Numbered from the stretch's first letter, positions 23,940 to 33,310 are shown. The stretch is DNA of 64,000 bases from Sphaerisporangium perillae (GCF_023276435.1 NZ_JALLPO010000006.1:185430-249429); one strand, 5' to 3'. The notes: generated by a model not told the origin, from the sequence alone. Numbers and translations are program-made.

Positions 23940-26321
23940 ATGCGCTTCCGAAACCCGCGTGTCCAGACCAAGGTCACGGCGCTGATCGTGTCACTTGTCG
24001 CCCTCTGGGGCTTCGCAGCGTGGGTGACGTTGCGCGAAGGGCTCAACGTCCTATGGGTGTCCACCCTCGACTCGGGCGTCGCCCAGCCCGCCGAACGGGT
24101 GCGGGCCGAGCTGCAGCGGGAGCGGCGGCTCACCGTCACCCTGCTCGCCGACCCCTCCGGCTCCCGGCAGCGCGGCGCCCTGGCGGCGCAGCGGTCCAAG
24201 ACCGAGAGCGCGATCGCCGCCTTCCGCCGGCAGGCCACCGACCCCGGCGTGCGGCGGGCGGCGGGCGATCCGCTGAACCGGCGCATCGACGAGGCCTACC
24301 GGCAGCTGCAGGTCCTCGCTCCCCTGCGCAAGCAGGTGGACGCCGGGAGGGTGGACCGCGTCCGCGCCGCCACGACGATCACCCAGGTCATCGACTCCCT
24401 GTACCGGATCTACGACTCGATGGCCACCCTGGACGACGCCGGGTTCGCCAAGGACACCCGCACCTTCATCGAGCTGAGCCGGGCGAACGAGCTGCTGTCG
24501 CAGGAGGACGCGCTGGCCGCCGGCGCCCTGGCTGCGGGCGGTCTCACGGGGGCCGACCAGTCGATGTTCACCCAGACCGTGGGCGCGCAGCGGTTCTTCA
24601 TGGCCAAGGCCGCGGCCGAGCTGCCTCCCGCCGACCGCGCCTCCTACGACCGGCTGGCGAAGAGCGAGCCGTTCGACCGGCTGCGCCGCCTTGAGGACCA
24701 GCTCATCTCCTCCGCGGGGCCGGAGGTGCTCTCGATCGACGCGGAGCGCTGGAAGGCCGCCACCGGACAGGTCCTCACCCGCGTCGACCAGCTCATCGAG
24801 TCCGGCGGTGACGCGCTGGTCGAGCGCGCCACCCCCATCGCGGCCGGCGTCATCGCCCGCCTGGCGCTCGCCGGCGGCCTCGGGCTGCTGGCGGTCATCG
24901 CCTCCATCGTCCTGTCCATCACCACCGCCCGCGCCCTGGTGCGGCGGCTGGAGGAGCTGCGGGCCGCCGCCCTCGAACTGGCCGCCCGGCGGCTGCCGGG
25001 CGTGGTGGAGCGCCTGGGCCGAGGTGACGATGTCGACGTCGCGGCCGAGGCGCCGCCGCTCGCGGTGGGCAACGACGCGATCGGCCAGGTCGGCCAGGCG
25101 TTCAACACCGTCCAGGAGACCGCGATCCGCGTCGCGGTCGAGCAGGCGGAGCTGCGGCGCGGCTACCGGGGCATCCTGCTCAGCCTGGCGCGGCGCACCC
25201 AGTCGCTGGTCCACCGGCAGCTCGCCATCCTCGACGCCATGGAGCGGCGGGAGACCGAGCCGGGCGAGCTGGCCGACCTGTTCCGCGTCGACCACCTGGC
25301 CACCCGCATGCGGCGCAACGCCGAGAACCTCATCGTCCTGTCCGGCGCCTCCCCCGGCCGCGCCTGGCGGCGCTCGGTGCCGATGGTCGACGTGGTACGC
25401 GGCGCGCTCGCCGAGGTGGAGGACTACACCCAGGTCACCATGATGCCCATGGGCGAGGCGGAGCTGGCGGGACGGGCCATCGGCGACGTCATCCACCTGC
25501 TCGCCGAGCTGATCGAGAACGCGGTCTCCTTCTCGCCGCCGTACGCGTCCGTGCAGGTCAGCGGCCAGGAGGTCGCCAGGGGCTACGTCGTCGAGATCGA
25601 GGACCGCGGTCTTGGCATGCCCTCCGAGGAGCTGGACGCCGCCAACGCGCGCATCGCCGACCCGCCCGAGTTCAAGCTGACCGGCACGCCGCGGCTCGGA
25701 CTCTTCGTGGTCAGCCGCCTGGCGGCGCGACACAGGATCCAGGTCACGCTGAAGGCCTCTCCGTACGGCGGCACGACCGTCGTGGTCCTGATACCGCGCG
25801 AGCTGATCGAGTCCGACAACGACCCCGAGATCGGGCCCGCGACCGGGCCCCTGCCCGCCGTCCTGCCCGAGGCCGCGCCACCGGCCGGCCCGCCGGAGTC
25901 GCGGCACGGCAGGCACGGCATGACCGAGGAGGTTTCCGTGTGGGCCGGCGATCGCGAGGAGGAGCGGCCGCCCCTGCTGACGGCGGTCCCGCTCTGGAAG
26001 GAGATCCCCGTCCCCGAACGGGCCCCCGCCCAGCCGCTCCCGCCCGACCCGCCCGACCCGGAGCCCGGCTACACGCCGTCCGGCCTGCCTCGCCGCGTCG
26101 CGCAGGCGCACCTGGCCCCCGAGCTGCGCGAACAGCCGCCCTCACCCCCGGCCGGCCAGGAGGCGGGCGGTGACGACGGGCTCTCGCCGGAGGAACTGCG
26201 ACGGCTCATGGGCTCCTTCCAGAGCGGCACCGAGCGCGGCCGGTCCGAGGCCGCCAGGATGCCGCGCCGGCCGGCGGGCGCCCCGATCCGGGAGGACGAG
26301 CCGCCGACCCCGCCCCAGTGA
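23940..26321 (+). CDS. cvnA: Conservon sensor kinase (nitrate-sensing-domain histidine-kinase-like)
   Basis: 793 residues. TM1 (about 11-32), extracytoplasmic NIT-type helical sensor domain (about 45-290), TM2 (about 300-325), HAMP-like linker, then an ATPase domain with N-box ELIENAVSFSPP, G1 EDRGLGMP and G2 GLFVVSRLA. The dimerisation region lacks a classic phospho-His box. A long Pro-rich cytoplasmic tail (from about 625) ends the protein. Conservon CvnA proteins form a membrane complex with CvnB, C and D resembling a G-protein signalling unit. Directly follows the terpenoid cassette on the same strand. Confidence 0.9.
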   Translation: MRFRNPRVQTKVTALIVSLVALWGFAAWVTLREGLNVLWVSTLDSGVAQPAERVRAELQRERRLTVTLLADPSGSRQRGALAAQRSKTESAIAAFRRQATDPGVRRAAGDPLNRRIDEAYRQLQVLAPLRKQVDAGRVDRVRAATTITQVIDSLYRIYDSMATLDDAGFAKDTRTFIELSRANELLSQEDALAAGALAAGGLTGADQSMFTQTVGAQRFFMAKAAAELPPADRASYDRLAKSEPFDRLRRLEDQLISSAGPEVLSIDAERWKAATGQVLTRVDQLIESGGDALVERATPIAAGVIARLALAGGLGLLAVIASIVLSITTARALVRRLEELRAAALELAARRLPGVVERLGRGDDVDVAAEAPPLAVGNDAIGQVGQAFNTVQETAIRVAVEQAELRRGYRGILLSLARRTQSLVHRQLAILDAMERRETEPGELADLFRVDHLATRMRRNAENLIVLSGASPGRAWRRSVPMVDVVRGALAEVEDYTQVTMMPMGEAELAGRAIGDVIHLLAELIENAVSFSPPYASVQVSGQEVARGYVVEIEDRGLGMPSEELDAANARIADPPEFKLTGTPRLGLFVVSRLAARHRIQVTLKASPYGGTTVVVLIPRELIESDNDPEIGPATGPLPAVLPEAAPPAGPPESRHGRHGMTEEVSVWAGDREEERPPLLTAVPLWKEIPVPERAPAQPLPPDPPDPEPGYTPSGLPRRVAQAHLAPELREQPPSPPAGQEAGGDDGLSPEELRRLMGSFQSGTERGRSEAARMPRRPAGAPIREDEPPTPPQ

Positions 26322-26410
26322 CCCGGCGAGCCACCGTGTTCCAGGTGAACGCCGGAGATCGTGTACCCGACTTAGTGAACCGTGTGAGCCGGTAAAGAGG
26401 ACAGCGAGTG

Positions 26411-26839
26411 ATGCAAAGGACGAGTTCCCCCGCCGACCTGGCCTGGTTGCTCGATGACCTGGTCACGCGGGTGAGGGAAGCCGAGCACGGGATCGTTCTC
26501 TCCACCGACGGCCTGCTCCTGGCCGCCTCGCGGGGTCTCGGCCAGGCCGACGCCGAGCACCTGTCCGCCGTGGCGGCCGGGATCCAGAGCCTGGCCCAGG
26601 GGGCCGGCGAGCGGTTCGAGGGCGGAGCCGTACGGCAGACCATCATCGCGATGCAGTCGGCGTACCTGGTGGTGAGCGTGGCGGGCGAGGGCGCCTGCCT
26701 GGCCGTCCTGTGCGCCCACGACGCCGACGTGGGCCTGGTCGCCTACGAGATGGCCATGCTGGTCGAACGCGTCGGCCAGTACCTCACCGCCCCCGCCCGA
26801 TCGGAGAACGCCCCCACCAGACAGGAGGGCGCCACATGA
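26411..26839 (+). CDS. cvnB: Roadblock/LC7 domain protein of conservon
   Basis: 142 residues with the roadblock fold: LAWLLDDLVTRVREAEHGIVLSTDGLLLAAS and a second half ending VGLVAYEMAMLVERVGQYL. CvnB proteins are thought to modulate the small GTPase CvnD. The start may be ATG 26411 or the adjacent GTG 26408; GAGG at 26397-26400 serves either. The stop overlaps cvnC by 4 bp. Confidence 0.9.
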   Translation: MQRTSSPADLAWLLDDLVTRVREAEHGIVLSTDGLLLAASRGLGQADAEHLSAVAAGIQSLAQGAGERFEGGAVRQTIIAMQSAYLVVSVAGEGACLAVLCAHDADVGLVAYEMAMLVERVGQYLTAPARSENAPTRQEGAT

Positions 26840-27225
26840 CGCACCTCTCCGACGACCCCGCCGAGGAGCAGTGGCTCGACGACGAGGCCGGGCGCATCGT
26901 CCGCCCGTACGTCATGACGCGTGGCCGCACCGAGCCGAGCCGGGGCAAGATCGACCTCATCACCCTCGTGGTGACCACGAAATCGGTGTCCCCGGCCGAG
27001 CCCGGTCTCGGCCCGGAGCATCACACCATCGTCAGGCTCTGCGAACGGCCGCTGTCCGTCGCCGAGATCGCCGCCCACCTCGACCTGCCGGCCGGCACCA
27101 TCCGGGTCCTGCTGGGCGACCTCGCCGACAGAGGGGTCGTCGCCATCCAGGAGCCCGCGCGGGAGACGGACGCTCTCGACCTGGAAACCTACAAGGCGGT
27201 GCTCAATGGACTCCGTACGCTCTGA
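26836..27225 (+). CDS. cvnC: DUF742 protein of conservon
   Basis: 129 residues, DUF742, a winged-helix-like protein found in every conservon: RIVRPYVMTRGRT, PEHHTIVRLCERPLSVAEIAAHLDLPAGTIRVLLGDL. Its ATG overlaps the cvnB stop, and its last 20 bp overlap cvnD, so the four genes are translated as a unit. Confidence 0.92.
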   Translation: MTHLSDDPAEEQWLDDEAGRIVRPYVMTRGRTEPSRGKIDLITLVVTTKSVSPAEPGLGPEHHTIVRLCERPLSVAEIAAHLDLPAGTIRVLLGDLADRGVVAIQEPARETDALDLETYKAVLNGLRTL

Positions 27226-27811
27226 GGGCGAGGCGGCGCGCGTGAAGCTGCCCACGGCGATCAAGATCCTGATCGCGGGCGGGTTCGGGGCGGGCAAGAC
27301 GACCATGGTCGGCTCGGTGTCGGAGACGCGTCCGCTGCGCACCGAGGAGCTGCTCACCGACCGGGGCTCCGGCGTCGACGACCTGTCGGGGGTGGAGGAG
27401 AAGAAGACCACCACCGTCGCCATGGACTTCGGCCGCATCTCCATCGGCGACGCCCACGTGCTGTACCTGTTCGGCACCCCTGGCCAGGAGCGGTTCTGGT
27501 TCGTGTGGGACGAGCTGGCGCTCGGCGCGATGGGCGCCGTGGTGATCGCGGACACCCGCCGCCTGGCCGACTGCTTTCCCTCGGTGGACTACTTCGAACG
27601 GCGCGGCACGCCGTTCATCGTCGCGGTGAACTGCTTCGAGGGCGCCAGGCGCTACGACGTGGAGGAGATCCGGATGGCGCTCGACCTCGGGCCCGCCACC
27701 CCCGTCGTGCTGTGCGACGCCCGGGAGAAGGAGTCGAGCAAGAACGTGCTCGTCACCCTGGTCGAGCACGCCATGCGGACCCGCGCCCCCGCCCAGGAGC
27801 CCGTGGGCTGA
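27206..27811 (+). CDS. cvnD: Conservon small GTPase
   Basis: 201 residues. P-loop GGFGAGKTT (25-33), switch-region threonines (EEKKTTTVAMDFG), G3 as LFGTPGQERF, and an NCF in place of NKxD, as in this bacterial GTPase group. It binds and hydrolyses GTP and is expected to cycle with the CvnA/B/C complex at the membrane. No P450 gene follows cvnD here; the P450 is upstream in the terpenoid cassette. Confidence 0.92.
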   Translation: MDSVRSEGEAARVKLPTAIKILIAGGFGAGKTTMVGSVSETRPLRTEELLTDRGSGVDDLSGVEEKKTTTVAMDFGRISIGDAHVLYLFGTPGQERFWFVWDELALGAMGAVVIADTRRLADCFPSVDYFERRGTPFIVAVNCFEGARRYDVEEIRMALDLGPATPVVLCDAREKESSKNVLVTLVEHAMRTRAPAQEPVG

Positions 27812-27813
27812 CG

Positions 27814-27828
27814 GACCTCTGCGAGGTC
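27814..27828 (+). terminator. Hairpin just after cvnD
   Basis: GACCTC (27814-27819), 3-nt loop, GAGGTC (27823-27828) begins 3 bp after the stop. There is no T-tract, so it is only a candidate terminator. Confidence 0.35.
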
Positions 27829-28096
27829 TGTCCCGGTGACGCCCAGGAGCCCCATGGCCCGCTGAACGTCGTGCGGGCCCGCGACACGAATACCCACGCT
27901 GGATGCGGGCGTTTGCAATAGGCGGCGTACGCAACTACCGTCGCTGCGATGTAACGCCGCGCGCGATCTGGCGGGAAGATGCGGCCGCGGCGCATCACCG
28001 CTCTTTACCTGTATGAGCGGTTCATCCCGCCGCTTAATGGGGAGTTCAACCGGCGCGCACGCGTCCCCGAAGATCTTCGAAGCGACCAGTTAGGCG

Positions 28097-28927
28097 ATGA
28101 CCATGTCACCCGTACCCGAAATCACGCTCAACAACGACGTGCGGATACCGCAGCTCGGTTTCGGGGTCTTCCAGATCCCGGAGGCGGAGACCGTCGCCGC
28201 CGTCACCACGGCCCTGGAGACCGGCTACCGCAGCATCGACACCGCCGCCATCTACGGCAACGAGCGGGGCGTCGGCCTCGCCCTCGCCAAGTCCGGCCTG
28301 CCACGCGAAGAGGTCTTCGTCACGACCAAGCTGTGGAACAGCGCGCAGGGCTACGACTCCGCGCTCGCGGCCTTCGAGGAGAGCCTGGCGAGACTCCAGC
28401 TCGCATATCTCGACCTGTACCTGATCCACTGGCCCACGCCGGCCAAAGACCGCTACCTCGACACCTGGCGGGCCTTCGAGAAGCTGTACGCCGACGGCCG
28501 GGTGCGCGCCATCGGCGTGTCCAACTTCCAGCCGGCCCACCTGCGGCGGCTGATGGACCACTGCGAGGTCGTCCCCGCCCTGAACCAGATCGAGCTGCAC
28601 CCCTACCTCCAGCAGGCGGAACTGCGCGGCTTCCACGCCGAGCACGGCATCGCCACCGAGGCCTGGAGCCCGCTCGCGCAGGGCGCGCTCCTGGCGGACC
28701 CGGTGATCACCTCGATCGCCGGACGGCACGGGAAGACCCCCGCCCAGGTGGTCCTGCGCTGGCACATCCAGCTCGGTAACGTCGTCATCCCCAAGTCCGT
28801 CACCCCTGAACGCATCCGCGAGAACTTCGACATCTTCGGCTTCGCGCTCACCGGCGACGACATGGCAGCGATCGCCACCCTCGACAGAGGCACCCGCACC
28901 GGCCCCGACCCCGACGCCTTCAACTGA
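28097..28927 (+). CDS. Aldo/keto reductase
   Basis: 276 residues, 2,5-diketo-gluconate-reductase-like AKR. Catalytic tetrad D48, Y53, K78, H111, with signature GYRSIDTAAIYGNERG and the NADPH-binding IPKSVTPERIRENFDIF. It reduces aldehydes or ketones with NADPH in the cytoplasm; the substrate is unknown. Start 28097 (MTMSPV) or the in-frame ATG at 28103; neither has a strong ribosome site. Convergent with the LysR gene. Confidence 0.92.
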   Translation: MTMSPVPEITLNNDVRIPQLGFGVFQIPEAETVAAVTTALETGYRSIDTAAIYGNERGVGLALAKSGLPREEVFVTTKLWNSAQGYDSALAAFEESLARLQLAYLDLYLIHWPTPAKDRYLDTWRAFEKLYADGRVRAIGVSNFQPAHLRRLMDHCEVVPALNQIELHPYLQQAELRGFHAEHGIATEAWSPLAQGALLADPVITSIAGRHGKTPAQVVLRWHIQLGNVVIPKSVTPERIRENFDIFGFALTGDDMAAIATLDRGTRTGPDPDAFN

Positions 28928-28953
28928 CGGCCCGAGCAAGCGGCCACCAAGGA

Positions 28954-28970
28954 GGCCGGCACATCCGGCC
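28954..28970. terminator. Hairpin between convergent AKR and LysR genes
   Basis: GGCCGG (28954-28959), 5-nt loop, CCGGCC (28965-28970) in the 56-bp gap between two convergent stops. Position fits a bidirectional terminator, though no T-tract is present. Confidence 0.45.
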
Positions 28971-28983
28971 GGGCCGGGGAGAG

Positions 28984-29907
28984 CTACATCGGCGTGGCCG
29001 CGTCGAGCGCCGCGGCGCGCAGGGCGTCGGCGAGGTGGGCGACCGGCTCCGTCAGCGGGTGCGGGAGCCGGGCAAGGATGATGCGTCGCTGCTCCTGCGG
29101 GCCGCCGCGCACCGCCAGGATCCGCACTCCTTGGGGCGCCGCGGGCGCGAGCGAAGGGGCCACGGTGGTCACTCCGCATCCGGCGGCGACCAGGTGCAGC
29201 TTGGCCAGCCAGTCGCGGGCGGTATGCGCGATCTCGGGTCGCTCGTCCAGCCCGGGCCAGACCCCCATCAGCGTCTCCTCACCGGAGGAAGGGCCGGCGA
29301 TCCAGCGCTGGCCACGCAGGTCGGCGATGTCGACGAAGTCACGCCGGGCCAGCGGATGGGTGGCGGGCACCGCCAGGCACAGGCTGCGCTCGGTCAGCGT
29401 CCGCAGTACCAGCGCCGGCGACTCGGCGTCGGGCGGGCGGAACGGCGGCGACGAGGCCAGCAGCGCGAGATCGACGGTGCCGGCCCGCAGCGCGCGGACC
29501 AGCGCGGGTGTGCTGCCCTCCCGGCTGGTGACCGTGATGGCGGGGTGGGTGCGGCGCAGCGCGGCGATGGCCCGGGGCAGCAGGACGGCGCCCGCGCTCG
29601 CGAACCAGCCGACCCGCACCGTCCCGGCCTCGGCGGGCAGGCCGGCGAGCTCGCGCGCCGTGGCGCTGAGCTGGTCCAGCACCGTCGTGGCCCGGCGCAG
29701 CACCACATGCCCGGCGGCGGTCAGCCGCACCCCGTCGTGGCGCCGCTCCAGCAACGGCGCCCCCGCCGCCCGTTCGAGCGTGGCTATCTGGCGGGACACC
29801 GCGGACTGGGTGTAGCCCAGCGCGGCCGCCGCCGAAGTGAACGTGCCTCGCTCGGCCACCTCGCGGAAGACCCGCAGCGCGGTGAGCGAGACGTTCGTGA
29901 AGTCCAT
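28984..29907 (-). CDS. LysR-family transcriptional regulator
   Basis: 307 residues. N-terminal winged HTH (LRVFREVAERGTFTSAAAALGYTQSAVSRQI) and the LysR substrate-binding domain from about 95. Divergent from the SDR gene with a 71-bp gap, the classic arrangement in which the regulator controls its neighbour and itself. Confidence 0.92.
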   Translation of the reverse strand: MDFTNVSLTALRVFREVAERGTFTSAAAALGYTQSAVSRQIATLERAAGAPLLERRHDGVRLTAAGHVVLRRATTVLDQLSATARELAGLPAEAGTVRVGWFASAGAVLLPRAIAALRRTHPAITVTSREGSTPALVRALRAGTVDLALLASSPPFRPPDAESPALVLRTLTERSLCLAVPATHPLARRDFVDIADLRGQRWIAGPSSGEETLMGVWPGLDERPEIAHTARDWLAKLHLVAAGCGVTTVAPSLAPAAPQGVRILAVRGGPQEQRRIILARLPHPLTEPVAHLADALRAAALDAATPM

Positions 29908-29965
29908 GAGTTCAAGGCATAGCAGGTGTGCGTAACTTTCGCTGGCCGCATGGCCCGGACCTTCC

Positions 29966-29971
29966 TAGCCT
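29966..29971 (+). promoter_or_regulatory. Candidate -10 of a leaderless SDR transcript
   Basis: TAGCCT lies 7 nt before the ATG at 29979, and no Shine-Dalgarno is present, matching a leaderless mRNA layout. The short divergent gap would also have to hold the LysR binding site. Confidence 0.4.
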
Positions 29972-29978
29972 GGGCGGC

Positions 29979-30866
29979 ATGGAATCCGCGCGTATCGCCC
30001 TGGTCACCGGGGCCAACAAGGGAATCGGCTTCGCACTCGCCGAAGGGCTGGCCGCCCGGATGGGCCCGGACGACCTGGTGCTGCTCACCGGACGCGACCC
30101 CCGGCGGGTCGCGGACGCCACCGCACGTGCCGCCAAGTCCCCCGGCACCAGGAGCAGGGTGGAAGGCCGGGTGCTCGACGTCGCCGACGCCGGCGCCATC
30201 GCCGCACTGGCCGCCGAACTCGGCGAGCGCCACGGGGGTGTGGACATCGTGCTGTCCAACGCCAGCGCCCTGCTCACCCCTGACCGGCCGCAGTCCGAGC
30301 AGACCGACGAGTTCATCGACGTGGCCAACGGCGCCACGCACGCGATCTTGCGCTCGTTCGGCGCGGTGCTGCGTCCCGGCGGGCGGCTCATCGTCGTGGC
30401 CAGCTCGCTGGGCACGCTCGGCCACCTGAATCCCCGGCTCCGGCCGCTGTTCGACGGCGCATCGCTCGACGAGGTGGAGAAGGCCGTCGAATCCTGGCGC
30501 GCCGCCGTCCACGCCGGGACGGCCGAGGAACAGGGCTGGCCGCGCTGGCTCAACGTGCCGTCCAAAGTGGGCCAGGTCGCCGCGGTGCGGGCGGTGGCGG
30601 CGCGGCGGCGGGCAGGCGACCTGCCGCACGGCACCCTGATCGCGGCGGTCTGCCCCGGGCTCGTGGACACCCCGCTGTCGCGGCCCTGGTTCAGCGACTT
30701 CAGCCAGGCCCGGACGCCGGCACAGGCCGCGCGACCCATCCTCGACCTGGTGCTCTCCGAACGAATCGACTCGGTGTTCTACGGCGAACTCGTCCGTTTC
30801 GGCCGCGTGCTGCCCTGGCACGGCGGGACGCCTCCACAGGACCAAGAGCGACTGCTCATCCCCTGA
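29979..30866 (+). CDS. SDR family protein with non-canonical active site
   Basis: 295 residues. Cofactor motif TGANKGIG (10-17) and active-site Ser region VVASSLG are clear, but where YxxxK is expected the sequence reads N192-V-P-S-K196, so the catalytic tyrosine is replaced. It may use another residue or bind rather than reduce its ligand. ATG 29979 is chosen over 29928 because the longer form would pass through the putative -10. Likely controlled by the divergent LysR protein. Confidence 0.8.
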   Translation: MESARIALVTGANKGIGFALAEGLAARMGPDDLVLLTGRDPRRVADATARAAKSPGTRSRVEGRVLDVADAGAIAALAAELGERHGGVDIVLSNASALLTPDRPQSEQTDEFIDVANGATHAILRSFGAVLRPGGRLIVVASSLGTLGHLNPRLRPLFDGASLDEVEKAVESWRAAVHAGTAEEQGWPRWLNVPSKVGQVAAVRAVAARRRAGDLPHGTLIAAVCPGLVDTPLSRPWFSDFSQARTPAQAARPILDLVLSERIDSVFYGELVRFGRVLPWHGGTPPQDQERLLIP

Positions 30867-31092
30867 CCGCCCCGGACTTCGCCCTCCGCCGCTGCGACCC
30901 GTCGACCCGGCCGGCGCGGAGCGCTCGTGGGCCCTCTCCACGCCCCTGCCGGCCGACGTCGGCCGACGATGACACTGCTGCCCGTTCGTTGCTGTTTGAC
31001 ATCGAATCGCCGATATCGTCGTCCTCGCCGAACACCCCAAACGTGGACAGAGTATGGTCATCGACGTCATAACGCCACGGACGAGGAACAGC

Positions 31093-31521
31093 ATGATCGG
31101 CAATCCGGACGGTCACCGCGCCGCGTACTGGGACATTCCCCGGGATCTGACGATCCTCGCGGACGTGCGCACCATGATCCGGCAGACGCTGACCACCTGG
31201 GAGCTCGCCGGAGCGGGTGAGCTGACCGACGACATCGTCTTGGCCACGACCGAGGTGCTGAGCAACGCCGTCCTGTACGGCCTGCCGCCGATCGAGTTCA
31301 CCCTGCGGATGTCCGGAGAGACGCTGTGCGCGGAGGTCACCGACCACGGCGCCGGACGCCCCGAGCGGACGGCCGGCGACGATGACGAATCCGAGCACGG
31401 CCGGGGCCTGACCATCGTCGAAGCCCTCAGCGACGAGTGGGGCGTCCAGCCCTCTCCCGAAGGCTCCGCCAAGACCGTCTGGTTCCGGAAGAGATGCTCC
31501 CACCTGGAGCCCGCGACCTGA
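31093..31521 (+). CDS. Anti-sigma-factor-like ATP-binding protein (HATPase_c_2)
   Basis: 142 residues. RsbW/SpoIIAB-type ATPase fold: N-box TTEVLSNAVLYG, G1 VTDHGAGRP, G2 GRGLTIVEALSDEWG. Such small proteins bind sigma factors or anti-sigma antagonists in actinobacteria. ATG 31093 has GAGGAA six bases upstream; an earlier ATG at 31054 is possible. The stop lies 12 bp from the end of the convergent CHAT remnant. Confidence 0.82.
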   Translation: MIGNPDGHRAAYWDIPRDLTILADVRTMIRQTLTTWELAGAGELTDDIVLATTEVLSNAVLYGLPPIEFTLRMSGETLCAEVTDHGAGRPERTAGDDDESEHGRGLTIVEALSDEWGVQPSPEGSAKTVWFRKRCSHLEPAT

Positions 31522-31533
31522 CCTCCGGCGTGG

Positions 31534-32450
31534 TCACGCCCCCGCGTGGATGTGGGCGGCCCACAGGGTCGGCGCACCCGGGTACCGGTCCCGGACCCGC
31601 CGGACCGCGGCGTGCAGCGCCGCGGCGGGCGGCAGCCCGGCCCCGGAGCCGGCCGGCTCGGTGCCGGCCGGCTCGGTGCCGGGCACGGCGAGCTCCGCGT
31701 AGAAGTCCGACGCGATGTCGGCGGCGATGGCATCGTCGACGTTCCACAGCGTCCCGATGACGTGCGGATACCCGGCGATCTGCATGGCGCCGGTGATGTG
31801 GACCGGCTCATCGGGCACCTTCGGCGTCCGCGCGGTGTCGCACGCGGACAGGTAGGCCAGCTCCGCGTGCTCCAGCCGGAGCCGGAAGATGTCCGAAACG
31901 GTCAGCGGCGTTTCCTCGTGATCGTGGACGAGGAGCCTGCTGCGCGACGGGTCCTCGCGGTCGGTCACGCCGTGGCAGGCGAAGTGCACATGGGACGCGT
32001 CACCGAGCCCCCGCAGGACCGCGGCCCGAACGGCCTGCGAGCCGGTGAGGGTCAGCGCCTCCCCGAACCGGGCCCGTACCCGCCCCGCCTCGCGCTCCAC
32101 CTCCCGCAGTTCCGGCGTCCCGGGCGCGTGCGGCACGCAGACGACCAGCGCCCGCGGGTCCGGTGCCCGCCGCCGTCGCCGGGCGTGGTCCAGCGCCCGG
32201 ACCGTCGGCGTGTGGGAGGAGACGACCCGGTCCATGACCGTACGGGGATGCGGGCGGTCGCACTCATGAGCGCGTCGGATCCGTAGTCGTTCGAGTAGAG
32301 CGTCACGATCGGGCCGTCCGCGGCGAGCCGGAGCAGCTCGCTCGCGCGCGGCGGCAGCAGGAAGCGGCCGAGACCGGGAACGGTGCGGATGCGCGCGAGG
32401 CACGCGTCGAACTCCTCGGCGAGCCCGGGGTCGAGCTCGAAGTGTTGCCG
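31534..32450 (-). pseudogene. CHAT-domain C-terminal half of a split TPR-CHAT gene
   Basis: The 3' part encodes the CHAT peptidase core with its His and Cys intact (HVHFACHGVTD, LAYLSACDTAR) and ends ...LWAAHIHAGA. The 5' part (about 32270-32450) reads in a different frame: QHFELDPGLAEEFDACL, RIRTVPGLGRFLLPP, DGPIVTLYSNDYGSDAL. Between them, around 32265-32275, roughly 90 residues present in intact relatives (the LPRxWWCPTG region) are missing and the frame changes. Its N-terminal partner lies at 39440-40198 on the same strand, separated by inserted DNA. Confidence 0.75.
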
Positions 32451-33045
32451 TCCAGATCGGGACGGTCCGGCACAAGGGGTTGTTCCTGGAGGATCCGCTG
32501 GCGGTGCCGTGGCCGGTGGTGGACTATCTGGCCGAGCAACTGGGGATTGGTGATGCGTCGCAGGTCAAGAAGTACGCCGTTCGTGCGCAGACGGCCTATG
32601 ACCATGCGTGGGTGATCCGAGACGCCTACGGTTACCACACCTTCGACGACCGCGACAGTTGGACCGGGCGGCAGCTGACGCGCCAGTTCCGGACTCTCCT
32701 GCACGGCCGGGCGTGGACGCACGCCGAGGGGCCGGTGGCGTTGTTCGAGCAGTCGGTGGCGTGGCTGCGGCGGCATCGGATGCTGCTGCCCGGGGTGACC
32801 GTGCTGGAGCGGCTGGTGGGCAGCGTGCGGGAACGGGCCGATGTGCGCATGTACGCGGTGGTGGCCAAGCAGGTGCGCCGTGCCGATCCGGAGCTGCCGG
32901 GGGCGTTGTCGGGCCTGCTGGTGGTGCCGGAGGGCTCGCGTGTCTCGGAGTTGGAGAAGCTGCGGCAGGCGCCCAAGCGCACGTCGGGCACGGAGATGGT
33001 GCGGGCGCTGCAGCGGGTGGACAATCTGGCCGGCTTCGGCCGTCG
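32447..33045 (+). pseudogene. Tn3-family transposase fragment (DUF4158 region)
   Basis: The plus-strand frame reads AVQIGTVRHKGLFLEDPLAVPW, then PVVDYLAEQLGIGD, AYDHAWVIRDAYGYHTF, RAWTHAEGPVALFEQSVAWLRRHRMLLPG, the N-terminal domain of Tn3-type transposases. About 30 residues are missing at the start, where the CHAT gene begins, and the catalytic DDE part is absent beyond about 33045. It is a dead remnant showing that Tn3-type DNA entered the CHAT locus. Confidence 0.8.
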
Positions 33046-33060
33046 GCCCCTCTCTCGTGC

Positions 33061-33310
33061 TCATGACCCGACCTGGGTGAGCACGACGATGAGCTGGAGC
33101 ATGCCGTAGGCGGCCGTCATGGTCTCGGCGGTGAACACGACGGTGCGCCCGCGTCTGGTGACGCCGGGCATGAGGGCGGCCAGGTCCGCCGAGCGCGGCT
33201 GATGCAGATCGACCTCGACCTGCAGTGGCCGAGCACACGCCGGTTTCGGGCGGTTCCAGCTGGACTTGGCGGGCGGCGTCCCAGTCGCCGGCCAGCGTGG
33301 CCCGTGCCTT
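33061..33310 (-). pseudogene. Short coding remnant, unknown origin
   Basis: On the minus strand a protein-like stretch reads GDWDAARQVQLEPPETGVCS, shifts by one frame near 33225, and continues QVEVDLHQPRSADLAALM, TVVFTAETMTAAYGMLQL to a TGA at 33061-33063. No family is recognised. It lies between the transposase fragment and the response regulator, and is probably the broken end of a cargo gene. Confidence 0.35.
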
